From the NCBI GenBank assembly GCA_010032125.1, contig RHAU01000014.1, forward strand, positions 1 to 9,051: a DNA stretch of 9,051 bases. The letters run 5' to 3'. Below the pieces are notes generated by a model, which was not told where the DNA came from, did not search any database, and saw nothing but the letters and a program-made list of their open reading frames with translations. Position numbers and translations under genes: made by a program. Numbering within the stretch: the stretch's first letter is position 1; every line of letters starts with the position of its first letter. Positions 1-6,566 of this stretch are shown in pieces. The DNA comes from Actinomycetota bacterium. Lineage in GTDB: Bacteria > Actinomycetota > Actinomycetes > Nanopelagicales > Nanopelagicaceae.

Positions 1-1
1 T

Positions 2-1675
2 GGTCCTGGTCGTCCCGGACAACGTCCTGGCGCAGGTGGCGCATTTGGAAAAAATGCTGGAAAGAAAAAGAGTTACAAATCTAAGAAGACTCGTCGCGAA
101 GAGATCGACAACATGGAGGCACCGACACTCGGTGGCGCTGTTGTTCCTCGCGGTGACGGAACGACTCCAGTTCGGCTTCGTCGCGGTGCGTCGCTTGCTG
201 ATTTCGCCGAAAAAATTGGCGCAGATCCCGCAGCGTTAGTGTCAGTGCTTTTCCATCTCGGTGAAATGGTTACTGCAACGCAATCCGTTGATGAGAGCAC
301 TCTTCAAATGCTTTCAACTGAATTCGGCTATGCACTAACAATCGTTTCGCCAGAAGATGAAGATCGCGAAATCCTTGAGCAATTTGATATTGACCTTGAT
401 CAAGAGTTAGCAGATGTCAGCGCTGATGACCTCAGCATTCGGCCACCTGTTGTCACCGTTATGGGCCATGTCGATCATGGTAAGACTCGACTTCTTGATG
501 CGATTCGCCAGACCGAAGTGGTGAAGGGCGAAGCCGGCGGTATCACTCAACATATTGGCGCATACCAAATTCATCATGACCACGATGGCGTTAATCGCGC
601 AATCACATTTATTGATACCCCAGGTCACGAAGCGTTTACCGCGATGCGTGCTCGCGGTGCGAAGGTCACTGATATTGCAGTCCTCGTAGTTGCCGCAGAT
701 GATGGCGTAATGCCCCAGACAATTGAGGCGCTCAATCACGCTCAAGCCGCAAATGTTCCGATTGTTGTTGCGGTGAATAAGGTTGATAAAGAAGGCGCAA
801 ATCCAGCGAAGATTCGCCAACAACTTACCGAATACAACCTCGTTGCTGAAGAATATGGTGGAGATACTTTGTTTGTTGATGTTTCTGCGGTCAAAGGAAC
901 GGGAATTTCAAATCTGATTGACTCCATTCTCCTTACTGCAGATGCTGCTATCGACCTTCGCGCTATCCACGATGATGATGCTCGCGGCGTAGCGATTGAA
1001 GCGCATCTTGATCGTGGTCGTGGTCCTGTCGCTACCGTGCTGGTCCAACGTGGAACGCTCGAAGTTGGCGATGCTGTTGTCGCAGGGTCTGCATTCGGAC
1101 GAGTCCGCGCAATGATGGATGAGTTCGGTCATGCAGTCGAGATTGCTGGACCTTCTCGTCCGGTTCAAGTACTTGGATTTACCTCTGTTCCAAGCGCTGG
1201 AGATAGTTTTATCGTCGCACCGGATGATCGAACTGCTCGTCAGATCGCAGAAAAGCGGCAAGCCGGTGAACGACATGCGGCACTTGCTAAGGCACGGAAG
1301 AAAGTTTCACTTGAAGACTTCCTCGAGAAGTCAAAGGTCACAACTCTCAACCTCATCCTCAAAGGCGATGTAAGCGGTTCAGTCGAAGCACTTGAAGATG
1401 CATTGGTTCAACTTGATGTTGGAAGTGAAGTTGACCTTCGAGTAATTCATCGCGGTGTAGGAGCAATTACAAAGAGCGATATCACTCTTGCTTCTGCTTC
1501 TGGCGCGGTCGTTGTTGGCGACAATCTCACCATCGAATCCTTGAAGCGATTTAAGGATGATGCGACTGAAGTCCGAGAAGGATTTGAGTGCGGTATCGGC
1601 CTAGGATCTTTCAAAGATATCCAAGTGGGTGACTCGGTCGAGGTCTTCGAAATGCGTGAAAAGAAGCGTGGCTAA
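2..1675 (+). CDS. infB: Translation initiation factor IF-2, 5' truncated by window edge
   Basis: IF-2 is the GTPase that places initiator tRNA on the 30S subunit and promotes 70S joining. The frame is open from base 2, so the true start lies upstream; the ATG at 113 is internal. The first ~40 residues are the end of a Gly/Pro/Arg- and then Lys-rich linker typical of actinobacterial IF-2. Next come an IF2_N domain (about 161-360, VRLRRGASLADFAEKIG onward) and the G domain: GHVDHGKT P-loop at 464-487, the switch I GGITQHIGAYQ region near 537-570, DTPGH at 614-628, NKVDK at 776-790 and SAVKG near 883-897. The rest is the beta-barrel and IF2 C-terminal tRNA-binding region (SVEALEDAL, VIHRGVGAITKSD). 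It ends in VEVFEMREKKRG. The stop is in TAATG, so rbfA begins on its last base. Identity is certain; only the N-terminus is missing. Confidence 0.98.
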   Translation, partial: GPGRPGQRPGAGGAFGKNAGKKKSYKSKKTRREEIDNMEAPTLGGAVVPRGDGTTPVRLRRGASLADFAEKIGADPAALVSVLFHLGEMVTATQSVDESTLQMLSTEFGYALTIVSPEDEDREILEQFDIDLDQELADVSADDLSIRPPVVTVMGHVDHGKTRLLDAIRQTEVVKGEAGGITQHIGAYQIHHDHDGVNRAITFIDTPGHEAFTAMRARGAKVTDIAVLVVAADDGVMPQTIEALNHAQAANVPIVVAVNKVDKEGANPAKIRQQLTEYNLVAEEYGGDTLFVDVSAVKGTGISNLIDSILLTADAAIDLRAIHDDDARGVAIEAHLDRGRGPVATVLVQRGTLEVGDAVVAGSAFGRVRAMMDEFGHAVEIAGPSRPVQVLGFTSVPSAGDSFIVAPDDRTARQIAEKRQAGERHAALAKARKKVSLEDFLEKSKVTTLNLILKGDVSGSVEALEDALVQLDVGSEVDLRVIHRGVGAITKSDITLASASGAVVVGDNLTIESLKRFKDDATEVREGFECGIGLGSFKDIQVGDSVEVFEMREKKRG

Positions 1676-2106
1676 TGCCATCTCATCGCGCAGCGAAGGT
1701 CGCCGATCGGATTAAGGTCGTCGTAGCCCAAACCCTTGAAAATCGAATCAAAGATCCGCGTCTTGGTTTTGTCACCATCACTGACGTTCGAGTAACAGGC
1801 GACCTTCAGCAAGCCTCAATTTTCTACACAGTGCTTGGCGATGATGAAGCGCGGGCAAATACAGCGAAGGCTCTAGAAAGTGCAAAGGGATTGCTCCGAA
1901 CCGAAGTTGGACGTGAACTTGGTACTCGCATTGTTCCTACACTCACTTTCTTTGCAGACGCCCTATCTGAAACTGCAAGGAATTTTGAAGATTTACTTGA
2001 TCAAGTCCGTAAGCACGATGAGGAAATTGCACACCTGCGTGATACTGCGCGACCCGTTGCAGATGCCGATCCTTATCGAACTCCACGTATCCGCGAAAGC
2101 GAATGA
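1675..2106 (+). CDS. rbfA: Ribosome-binding factor A
   Basis: RbfA is a small KH-like protein that binds the 30S subunit during late 16S rRNA maturation, near the 5' helix of 16S, and helps cold adaptation. This product has 143 residues, normal for an actinobacterial RbfA with a short acidic tail. The family signature is visible: basic N-terminus (PSHRAAKVADRIK), RIKDPRLGFVTITDVRVT, then SIFYTVLG and a helical LRTEVGRELGTRIVPTLTF segment. The C-terminal ~30 residues are polar and charged. The start ATG shares its A with the infB stop (TAATG), so translation is probably coupled to infB; no strong Shine-Dalgarno is visible. The stop overlaps truB by four bases (ATGA). In Mycobacterium, nrnA and dinF-type genes lie between rbfA and truB; here they are absent. 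Confidence 0.96.
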   Translation: MPSHRAAKVADRIKVVVAQTLENRIKDPRLGFVTITDVRVTGDLQQASIFYTVLGDDEARANTAKALESAKGLLRTEVGRELGTRIVPTLTFFADALSETARNFEDLLDQVRKHDEEIAHLRDTARPVADADPYRTPRIRESE

Positions 2107-2966
2107 CCAGGATTGACGGTTTTGTCGTTATTGACAAGCCAGCCGGAATAACAAGCCATGACGTCGTTTCACGGTTGCGAAAAGTTCTCGGCACTCGCCA
2201 GATTGGGCATGCTGGAACTTTAGATCCGATGGCCACAGGCGTACTTGTCCTTGGAATAAACAATGGAACAAAATTCCTGCAATACATCGTCTCGGGAAAA
2301 AAGCGCTATCAAGCAACGATTCGCCTAGGGGAGAGTCGGACTACTGACGATAAAGATGGCGAGACTATCTCCACCAAGAGCGTCGCAGGTATTAAACCGG
2401 AGCAGATCAAAAGCGAACTCTCGAGATTTCACGGCGAGATTGATCAAATTCCTAGCTCTGTATCTGCAATAAAAGTGAATGGAAAGCGTGCATATCAAAG
2501 AGTTCGAGAAGGAGAAGTTGTTGAACTCAAGGCTCGCAAAGTTCAGATATTCAACATCGAAGTTTTGGAAATTCGAACCGGGGAATTTCTCGATCTTGAT
2601 ATTGATGTTACTTGTTCGGCTGGTACCTACATTCGAGCAATAGCGCGCGATCTTGGAGATAGGTTGGGAGTCGGCGGTCACCTCACTGCGTTGCGTCGCA
2701 GTGAGGTTCAACCATTTACTCTCAACGATGTGACAGATGTTGATAAGCCTGTAGTCAGACCGTTAGCAGATTCTCTTCATGGATTGATGTCACAACGGAA
2801 CGTTAGTTCTGACGAGAAGAGAGACCTTTCCTTTGGTCGCACCATAAGTCCCTCTGAATTCCAAGGTCCAGGTGTCGCACTCTTTGACGGCGATGTCATC
2901 GCCATCATCGAAAATAAAGAAGAGCGAGCTCAACCACTTGCTGTCTTCATGAAAGAATCTTCCTGA
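2103..2966 (+). CDS. truB: tRNA pseudouridine(55) synthase
   Basis: TruB isomerises U55 of the tRNA T-loop to pseudouridine. The product has 287 residues, close to the usual ~290-300. The catalytic-loop motif GHAGTLDPMATGVL starts at residue 35, with the nucleophile Asp41. The N-terminal IDKPAGITSHDVV is characteristic, and Tyr69 in KRYQATIRLG matches the conserved stacking tyrosine. CSAGTYIRAIARDLG in the second half supplies the conserved YIR motif. A poorly conserved C-terminal stretch follows, as in actinobacterial TruB. The ATG overlaps the rbfA stop (ATGA), and the TGA overlaps the ribF ATG by one base (TGATG), so the gene sits inside a translationally coupled cluster. No abnormal residue or frame problem was seen. 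Confidence 0.97.
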   Translation: MTRIDGFVVIDKPAGITSHDVVSRLRKVLGTRQIGHAGTLDPMATGVLVLGINNGTKFLQYIVSGKKRYQATIRLGESRTTDDKDGETISTKSVAGIKPEQIKSELSRFHGEIDQIPSSVSAIKVNGKRAYQRVREGEVVELKARKVQIFNIEVLEIRTGEFLDLDIDVTCSAGTYIRAIARDLGDRLGVGGHLTALRRSEVQPFTLNDVTDVDKPVVRPLADSLHGLMSQRNVSSDEKRDLSFGRTISPSEFQGPGVALFDGDVIAIIENKEERAQPLAVFMKESS

Positions 2967-3886
2967 TGTCTAAATTCAATCTCACTTGGCATGGGCCCGC
3001 CCAAACCGGTGCAACTGTGATTATTGGGATTTTTGATGGAGTTCATAAAGGGCATCAACGAATAATTGAGAAGGCGTTAGAGCAGAATCGACCTGTCGTC
3101 GCACTCACCTTTGATCCGCATCCCATGGCAATCGTTGCTCCCGAACGAAAACCGACACAACTACTCTCGCTTCATGAACGGATTCATCAATTACTTCTCC
3201 ATGGAGTCGCAAGTGTTGCCGTTATAGATTTCACTGCGGAGTTTGCCGCAATGTCGCCTGATGTTTTCATTAAAAAAATTCTTATCGATGAATTGTCAGC
3301 GCATTCAATTGTTATCGGCTCTAATTTTACTTTCGGTGCAAAGGCGGCCGGCAACGCTGAATACCTAAAGCAGTCAGGGAAGTTTCCAGTTCTATCACTC
3401 GACCTCGAGAGCGAATTGGGGGCGACAGTTTCCTCATCGCGTATCCGAGCCGCAATCATCGGTGGAAATATTGAGGTTGCAAAAGAATTGTTGACGCGGC
3501 CACATCAACTTGTGGGGCCAGTTATTCACGGCGAGAAACGTGGTCGTGCAATTGGTTATCCGACAGCGAATATTGGTCTTTCACCAGATGCAACTATTCC
3601 TTCCGATGGCGTTTACGCCGGATGGCTCACTGTTGGCGCGCATCGTTGGCCTGCTGCGATTTCGATTGGGACTAACCCAACTTTTGAAGGTGTTCGCGGT
3701 CGACAAGTGGAAGCTCACGCGCTCGATGAGAAAGATCTCGATCTCTATGATCAGATTGCAAAAGTTGAATTTGGATGGAGACTGCGTGACACCATTAAAT
3801 TTTCAGGCCTCGACCCACTTCTTGCGCAAATGAAAGATGATTGCGATAAAGCGCGAGAATTGACCCGTTATCACGCGGGGATTTAG
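2966..3886 (+). CDS. ribF: Bifunctional riboflavin kinase / FAD synthetase
   Basis: RibF converts riboflavin to FMN and then to FAD. Length is 306 residues, standard for the bifunctional prokaryotic enzyme. The N-terminal FMN adenylyltransferase module shows GIFDGVHKGHQ (residues 21-31), TFDPHP (48-53), GSNFTFG (118-124) and SSSRIR (156-161). The C-terminal flavokinase module shows GRAIGYPTANIGL (193-205, with the ATP/Mg-binding PTAN), SDGVYAG (213-219), SIGTNPTF (233-240) and the VEAH segment whose Glu249 corresponds to the catalytic glutamate of the family. Both activities should therefore be intact. The start overlaps the truB stop (TGATG). It is the last gene of the coupled block: a 112-base untranslated gap follows. 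truB-ribF-rpsO adjacency is common in bacteria. Confidence 0.97.
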   Translation: MSKFNLTWHGPAQTGATVIIGIFDGVHKGHQRIIEKALEQNRPVVALTFDPHPMAIVAPERKPTQLLSLHERIHQLLLHGVASVAVIDFTAEFAAMSPDVFIKKILIDELSAHSIVIGSNFTFGAKAAGNAEYLKQSGKFPVLSLDLESELGATVSSSRIRAAIIGGNIEVAKELLTRPHQLVGPVIHGEKRGRAIGYPTANIGLSPDATIPSDGVYAGWLTVGAHRWPAAISIGTNPTFEGVRGRQVEAHALDEKDLDLYDQIAKVEFGWRLRDTIKFSGLDPLLAQMKDDCDKARELTRYHAGI

Positions 3887-3998
3887 GCCGATTTCTCACT
3901 ATTCGAGCCCGCTGGTAGATTTCACCCCTCAAGCGAGAAAGTGTGCGCTCGTGTTTAAGACCGAGGGCCCTCGTGAAAGATGTAAAGGAAGTTAGACA
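3887..3998 (+). promoter_or_regulatory. Structured rpsO leader (candidate S15 autoregulatory RNA)
   Basis: This 112-base gap is the first non-coupled junction in the window. Seen directly: GCGAG at 3933-3937 can pair with CTCGT at 3948-3952, including one terminal G-U pair next to C-G. CCCTC at 3926-3930 can pair with GAGGG at 3963-3967, enclosing the first stem. The perfect palindrome CGAGGGCCCTCG at 3962-3973 offers GAGGG a competing local hairpin, just upstream of the ribosome binding site. S15 represses its own mRNA through unrelated leader structures in several phyla, so an S15 leader is a reasonable inference, but no known class was matched. No convincing sigma-70 promoter or terminator was found here. 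Confidence 0.35.
3985..3991 (+). promoter_or_regulatory. rpsO ribosome binding site
   Basis: AAGGAAG lies seven bases upstream of the ATG at 3999. It is a good Shine-Dalgarno and fixes the rpsO start, in contrast to the coupled genes upstream that lack one. Confidence 0.75.
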
Positions 3999-4268
3999 AT
4001 GGCATTAACAGCTGCCGAAAAGAAAGAACTCATCAATAAGTTTGGCGCCTCTGCATCAGACACAGGAAGCCCCGAAGCACAGATTGCGCTCCTCTCAAAG
4101 AGAATCGATCAAGTAACTGAGCACCTTCAGACAAATAAGAACGATCACCACAATCGTCGTGGTCTACTACTACTCGTTGGTCGCCGTCGTCGAATCTTGC
4201 AGTACCTCGCTAAGACTGATATCGCTCGTTATCGTGCGATCATCGACAAGCTCGGCATCCGCCGCTAG
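3999..4268 (+). CDS. rpsO: 30S ribosomal protein S15
   Basis: S15 is a primary 16S rRNA-binding protein of the central domain and forms an intersubunit bridge. The product has exactly the canonical 89 residues. The signature is complete: TGSPEAQIALLSKRI, the HHNRRGLLLLVGRRRR block that contacts the rRNA three-way junction and its G-U/G-C motif, and the C-terminal YRAIIDKLGIRR. The start follows a clear Shine-Dalgarno. It lies 142 bases upstream of the pnp start, the classical rpsO-pnp arrangement in which the two genes are partly co-transcribed and the spacer is processed by ribonucleases in E. coli and Streptomyces. No terminator hairpin followed by a T-run was seen after the stop, so read-through into pnp is likely. 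Confidence 0.98.
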   Translation: MALTAAEKKELINKFGASASDTGSPEAQIALLSKRIDQVTEHLQTNKNDHHNRRGLLLLVGRRRRILQYLAKTDIARYRAIIDKLGIRR

Positions 4269-4295
4269 TTTGATTTAAAACAACTTCATACTTCT

Positions 4296-4386
4296 CACGC
4301 GGGCTAGAAGACTGGTCCTCGGTGGTGGCTTACGGATAACGATGCCGTGGGCTTCGATCGAAGATCCATTCTCTAGTGGCCGCGTG
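4296..4386 (+). promoter_or_regulatory. Actino-pnp-like structured RNA leader of pnp
   Basis: The rpsO-pnp spacer can form a long-range stem: CACGCGG (4296-4302) pairs with CCGCGTG (4380-4386), then, after a small asymmetric internal loop, CTAGA (4304-4308) pairs with TCTAG (4372-4376). Inside lies the hairpin CTTC-GATC-GAAG (4352-4363) and a G-rich segment (4314-4351) with weaker pairing options. A conserved cis-regulatory RNA named Actino-pnp is known upstream of actinobacterial PNPase genes, and position and host group fit. In Streptomyces coelicolor the rpsO-pnp spacer is cut by RNase III; by analogy this stem may be the processing site used for PNPase autoregulation. The assignment to the Rfam family is from position and pairing, not from a covariance search. 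Confidence 0.6.
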
Positions 4387-4399
4387 GGTTTTAGAGAAT
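4368..4399 (+). repeat. Inverted repeat abutting the pnp Shine-Dalgarno
   Basis: ATTCTCTA (4368-4375) is the exact reverse complement of TAGAGAAT (4392-4399), separated by 16 bases. As RNA this makes an 8-bp hairpin ending one base before the AGGAG ribosome binding site. Its left arm overlaps TCTAG (4372-4376), which otherwise closes the long-range leader stem, and its loop contains CCGCGTG (4380-4386). The two folds therefore exclude each other. It may be an alternative state of the leader or a chance repeat. Confidence 0.5.
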
Positions 4400-4404
4400 A
4401 GGAG
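4400..4404 (+). promoter_or_regulatory. pnp ribosome binding site
   Basis: AGGAG lies six bases before the ATG at 4411. It marks 4411, not the ATG at 4503, as the genuine pnp start: nothing resembling a Shine-Dalgarno precedes 4503, and the peptide read from 4411 matches PNPase N-termini. Confidence 0.8.
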
Positions 4405-4410
4405 AGACCC

Positions 4411-6557
4411 ATGGAGGGTCAAGACGTTAAGTCTGCCGTTGCAACAATTGACAACGGAAAGTTTGGAAAACGAGAGATTCGTTTTTTCTCGATGATGAGT
4501 CGATGCTTCTTTCAGCAACTACTGCATCTAAATCACCACGAGATCAATTCGATTTCTTCCCACTCACCGTAGATGTGGAAGAAAGAATGTATTCAGTTGG
4601 TCGAATTCCTGGATCATTCTTCCGACGCGAAGGTAGACCATCGGAAGATGCAATCCTTACCTGTCGATTGATTGATCGACCACTTCGTCCATCATTCGTT
4701 AAAGGGCTACGTAACGAAGTACAAATCGTTGTCACGGTCATGGCCCTAAACCCAGATCACATGTACGACGTCATTGCTATCAATGCTGCTTCGATGTCGA
4801 CCCAACTTGCTGGATTGCCATTCTCGGGTCCAATCGGCGGCGTTCGCGTTGCACTTATTGATGGCCAATGGGTCGCTTTCCCAAATCACAGTGATTTAGA
4901 GAGAGCAGTCTTCGATATGGTCGTTGCCGGTCGAATTGCAGGCGACGATGTTGCAATCATGATGGTTGAAGCCGAAGCGACCGTGAAGACAATTTCTCTT
5001 GTTGATGGCGGCGCAATCGCTCCAACAGAAGAAGTTGTTGGCCAAGGACTTGATGCTGCGAAGCCATTCATCAGAACGCTCTGCGAAGCCCAAATCGAAT
5101 TAGCGAAAGTAGCGGCAAAACCCACTGCTGAATTCCCAGTCTTCCTTGATTACCAAGAAGATGCTTATGAAGCCGTTTCAAAGGCCGCAAAAGATCGTCT
5201 AGCAAAAGCACTTACCATTTCTGGTAAGCAAGAACGCGAGAGTGAACTTGATGCAATCTCAAAGGAAGTCACTGAATCGCTGACACCGCAATTTGAGGGA
5301 CGTGAGAAAGAAATTCCAGCTGCGATCCGTTCTGTGACAAAGAAATTAGTTCGTCAGCGTGTATTGCGCGAAAAGATTCGTATTGATGGACGTGGTTTAC
5401 GAGATATTCGACCGCTGACCGCTGAAGTTGAAGTAATTCCGCGTGTTCACGGCTCTGCTCTCTTTGAACGAGGCGAGACCCAGATTCTTGGCGTTACTAC
5501 ATTGAACATGCTCAAGATGGAGCAACAGCTCGATACCTTGAATCCAGAAGATCACAAGCGTTATATGCACAACTACAACTTCCCTCCGTACTCCACTGGT
5601 GAGACCGGCCGAGTAGGTTCCCCAAAGCGTCGCGAAATTGGACATGGTGCTCTCGCTGAGCGCGCTCTGATTCCAGTTCTACCGTCGCGCGAGGAATTTC
5701 CTTATGCAATTCGCCAAGTCTCTGAAGCGCTCGGATCAAATGGTTCGACGTCTATGGGATCGGTGTGCGCATCAACGCTTTCATTACTCAACGCCGGTGT
5801 TCCACTCAAAGCCCCCGTTGCTGGTATTGCGATGGGACTTATCTCTGATGATGTCGACGGCAAGACCGAATATGTCGCGCTCACTGACATTCTTGGAGCA
5901 GAAGATGCGTATGGCGATATGGATTTCAAAGTTGCTGGAACTCGCGACTTCGTAACCGCGCTTCAACTCGATACCAAGCTTGATGGAATCCCAGCGAGCG
6001 TTCTCTCTGGCGCGCTTCTTCAAGCAAAAGAGGCACGTTTAGCAATTCTCAATGTCATGAATGAAGCGATTGATCGTCCAGATGAGATGAATCCACTCGC
6101 TCCGCGCATCATGTCCATCAAGATTCCGGTAGACCAAATCGGTGCGGTCATCGGTCCTAAGGGCAAGGTCATTAACCAGATTCAAGAAGAGACCGGTGCC
6201 GAAATCACCATCGAGGATGATGGAACTATTTACATCGGTGCCACAAATGGAACTGCAGCGGATGCAGCGAAGGCACAGATCCTCGGCATTGCAGATCCCA
6301 AGCTTCCAGAGGTGGGAGAGCGATACAACGGAACTGTTGTAAAACTCGCAGCATTCGGCGCATTTATTAACCTTCTTCCAGGCAAAGACGGACTTCTTCA
6401 CATTTCACAGATTCGAAAGATGCATGGTGGAAAGCGCATCGAAAATCTCGAAGATGTCATGAAGGTCGGAGACAAAGTTCATGTCGAAATCGGAGAAATC
6501 GATCCGAAGGGCAAACTTTCTCTCGTCCCCGTTCTTGAAGAAACAAAAGCTGAATAA
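4411..6557 (+). CDS. pnp: Polyribonucleotide nucleotidyltransferase (PNPase), 5' end frameshifted by a ~46-nt deletion
   Basis: PNPase is the trimeric phosphorolytic 3'-5' exoribonuclease of RNA turnover; in actinobacteria it also adds 3' tails. From 4411 the frame gives the family N-terminus (AVATIDNGKFGKREIRF), then passes out of phase at the T6 run 4482-4487 and stops at 4570-4572 (53 residues). From 4485 the -1 frame resumes as FLDDESMLLSATTASK and runs intact to 6557; 4503 is its first ATG (684 residues). Against remembered Streptomyces PNPase the ETGRLA-type segment of about 16 residues is missing. Everything later is present: FFRREGRP (4617-4640), first core, alpha-helical linker, second core (TSMGSVCAS, LGAEDAYGDMDF with catalytic acidic residues), KH domain with GPKG (6153-6164), and S1 domain (VVKLAAFGAFINLLPGKDGLLHISQI). 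The gene may be damaged, rescued by frameshifting, or misassembled. Confidence 0.9.
4480..4490 (+). other. Frameshift/deletion junction with T TTT TTC heptamer in pnp
   Basis: Codons in the start frame read CGT TTT TTC TCG; the downstream PNPase frame reads TTT CTC GAT GAT GAG. The switch is -1. T_TTT_TTC (4482-4488) has the X_XXY_YYZ form in the correct phase, so a -1 slip here would land exactly in the PNPase frame at CTC (4488-4490). A seventh T would also join the frames, giving an in-frame product lacking 15 residues. No strong downstream stem or upstream stimulatory Shine-Dalgarno is obvious; only TCGA/TCGA (4489-4492 with 4500-4503) is present. Confidence 0.7.
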
Positions 6558-6566
6558 CTTTTTACG

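Noticed and set aside
36..239. Short + strand ORF overlapping the start of the window
   Set aside because: It is out of frame with the unmistakable IF-2 reading frame open from base 2; its Arg-rich content is a shadow of the linker.
407..823. 138-codon minus-strand ORF inside infB
   Set aside because: It lies opposite the IF-2 GTPase motifs, has no ribosome binding site and a composition typical of an antisense shadow.
1943..2287. Minus-strand ORF spanning the rbfA-truB junction
   Set aside because: Antisense to two well-supported conserved genes; no start signal.
3860..3888. TTGACC at 3860-3865 as a -35 box for rpsO
   Set aside because: The hexamer at a 17-base spacing (TTAGGC) is a poor -10, and the element lies in the ribF coding end.
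3962..3973. CGAGGGCCCTCG palindrome as an intrinsic terminator
   Set aside because: No T-run follows, and it sits directly before the rpsO ribosome binding site.
4270..4293. Possible promoter upstream of pnp (TTGATT at 4270-4275, CATACT at 4287-4292)
   Set aside because: The spacing between the boxes is only 11 bases, and no better pair at 16-18 bases was seen. A pnp promoter may exist but cannot be placed.
4352..4363. CTTCGATCGAAG perfect palindrome as a protein operator
   Set aside because: It lies within the transcribed structured leader and is better explained as an RNA hairpin with a GATC loop.
4503..4505. ATG 4503 as the authentic pnp start
   Set aside because: It has no Shine-Dalgarno, would omit the conserved N-terminal strands, and the matching N-terminus with AGGAG lies in another frame at 4411. 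It is simply the first ATG after the frame break.
6039..6401. 120-codon minus-strand ORF inside pnp
   Set aside because: Antisense to the conserved KH domain coding region; Cys-rich low-credibility translation with no ribosome binding site.
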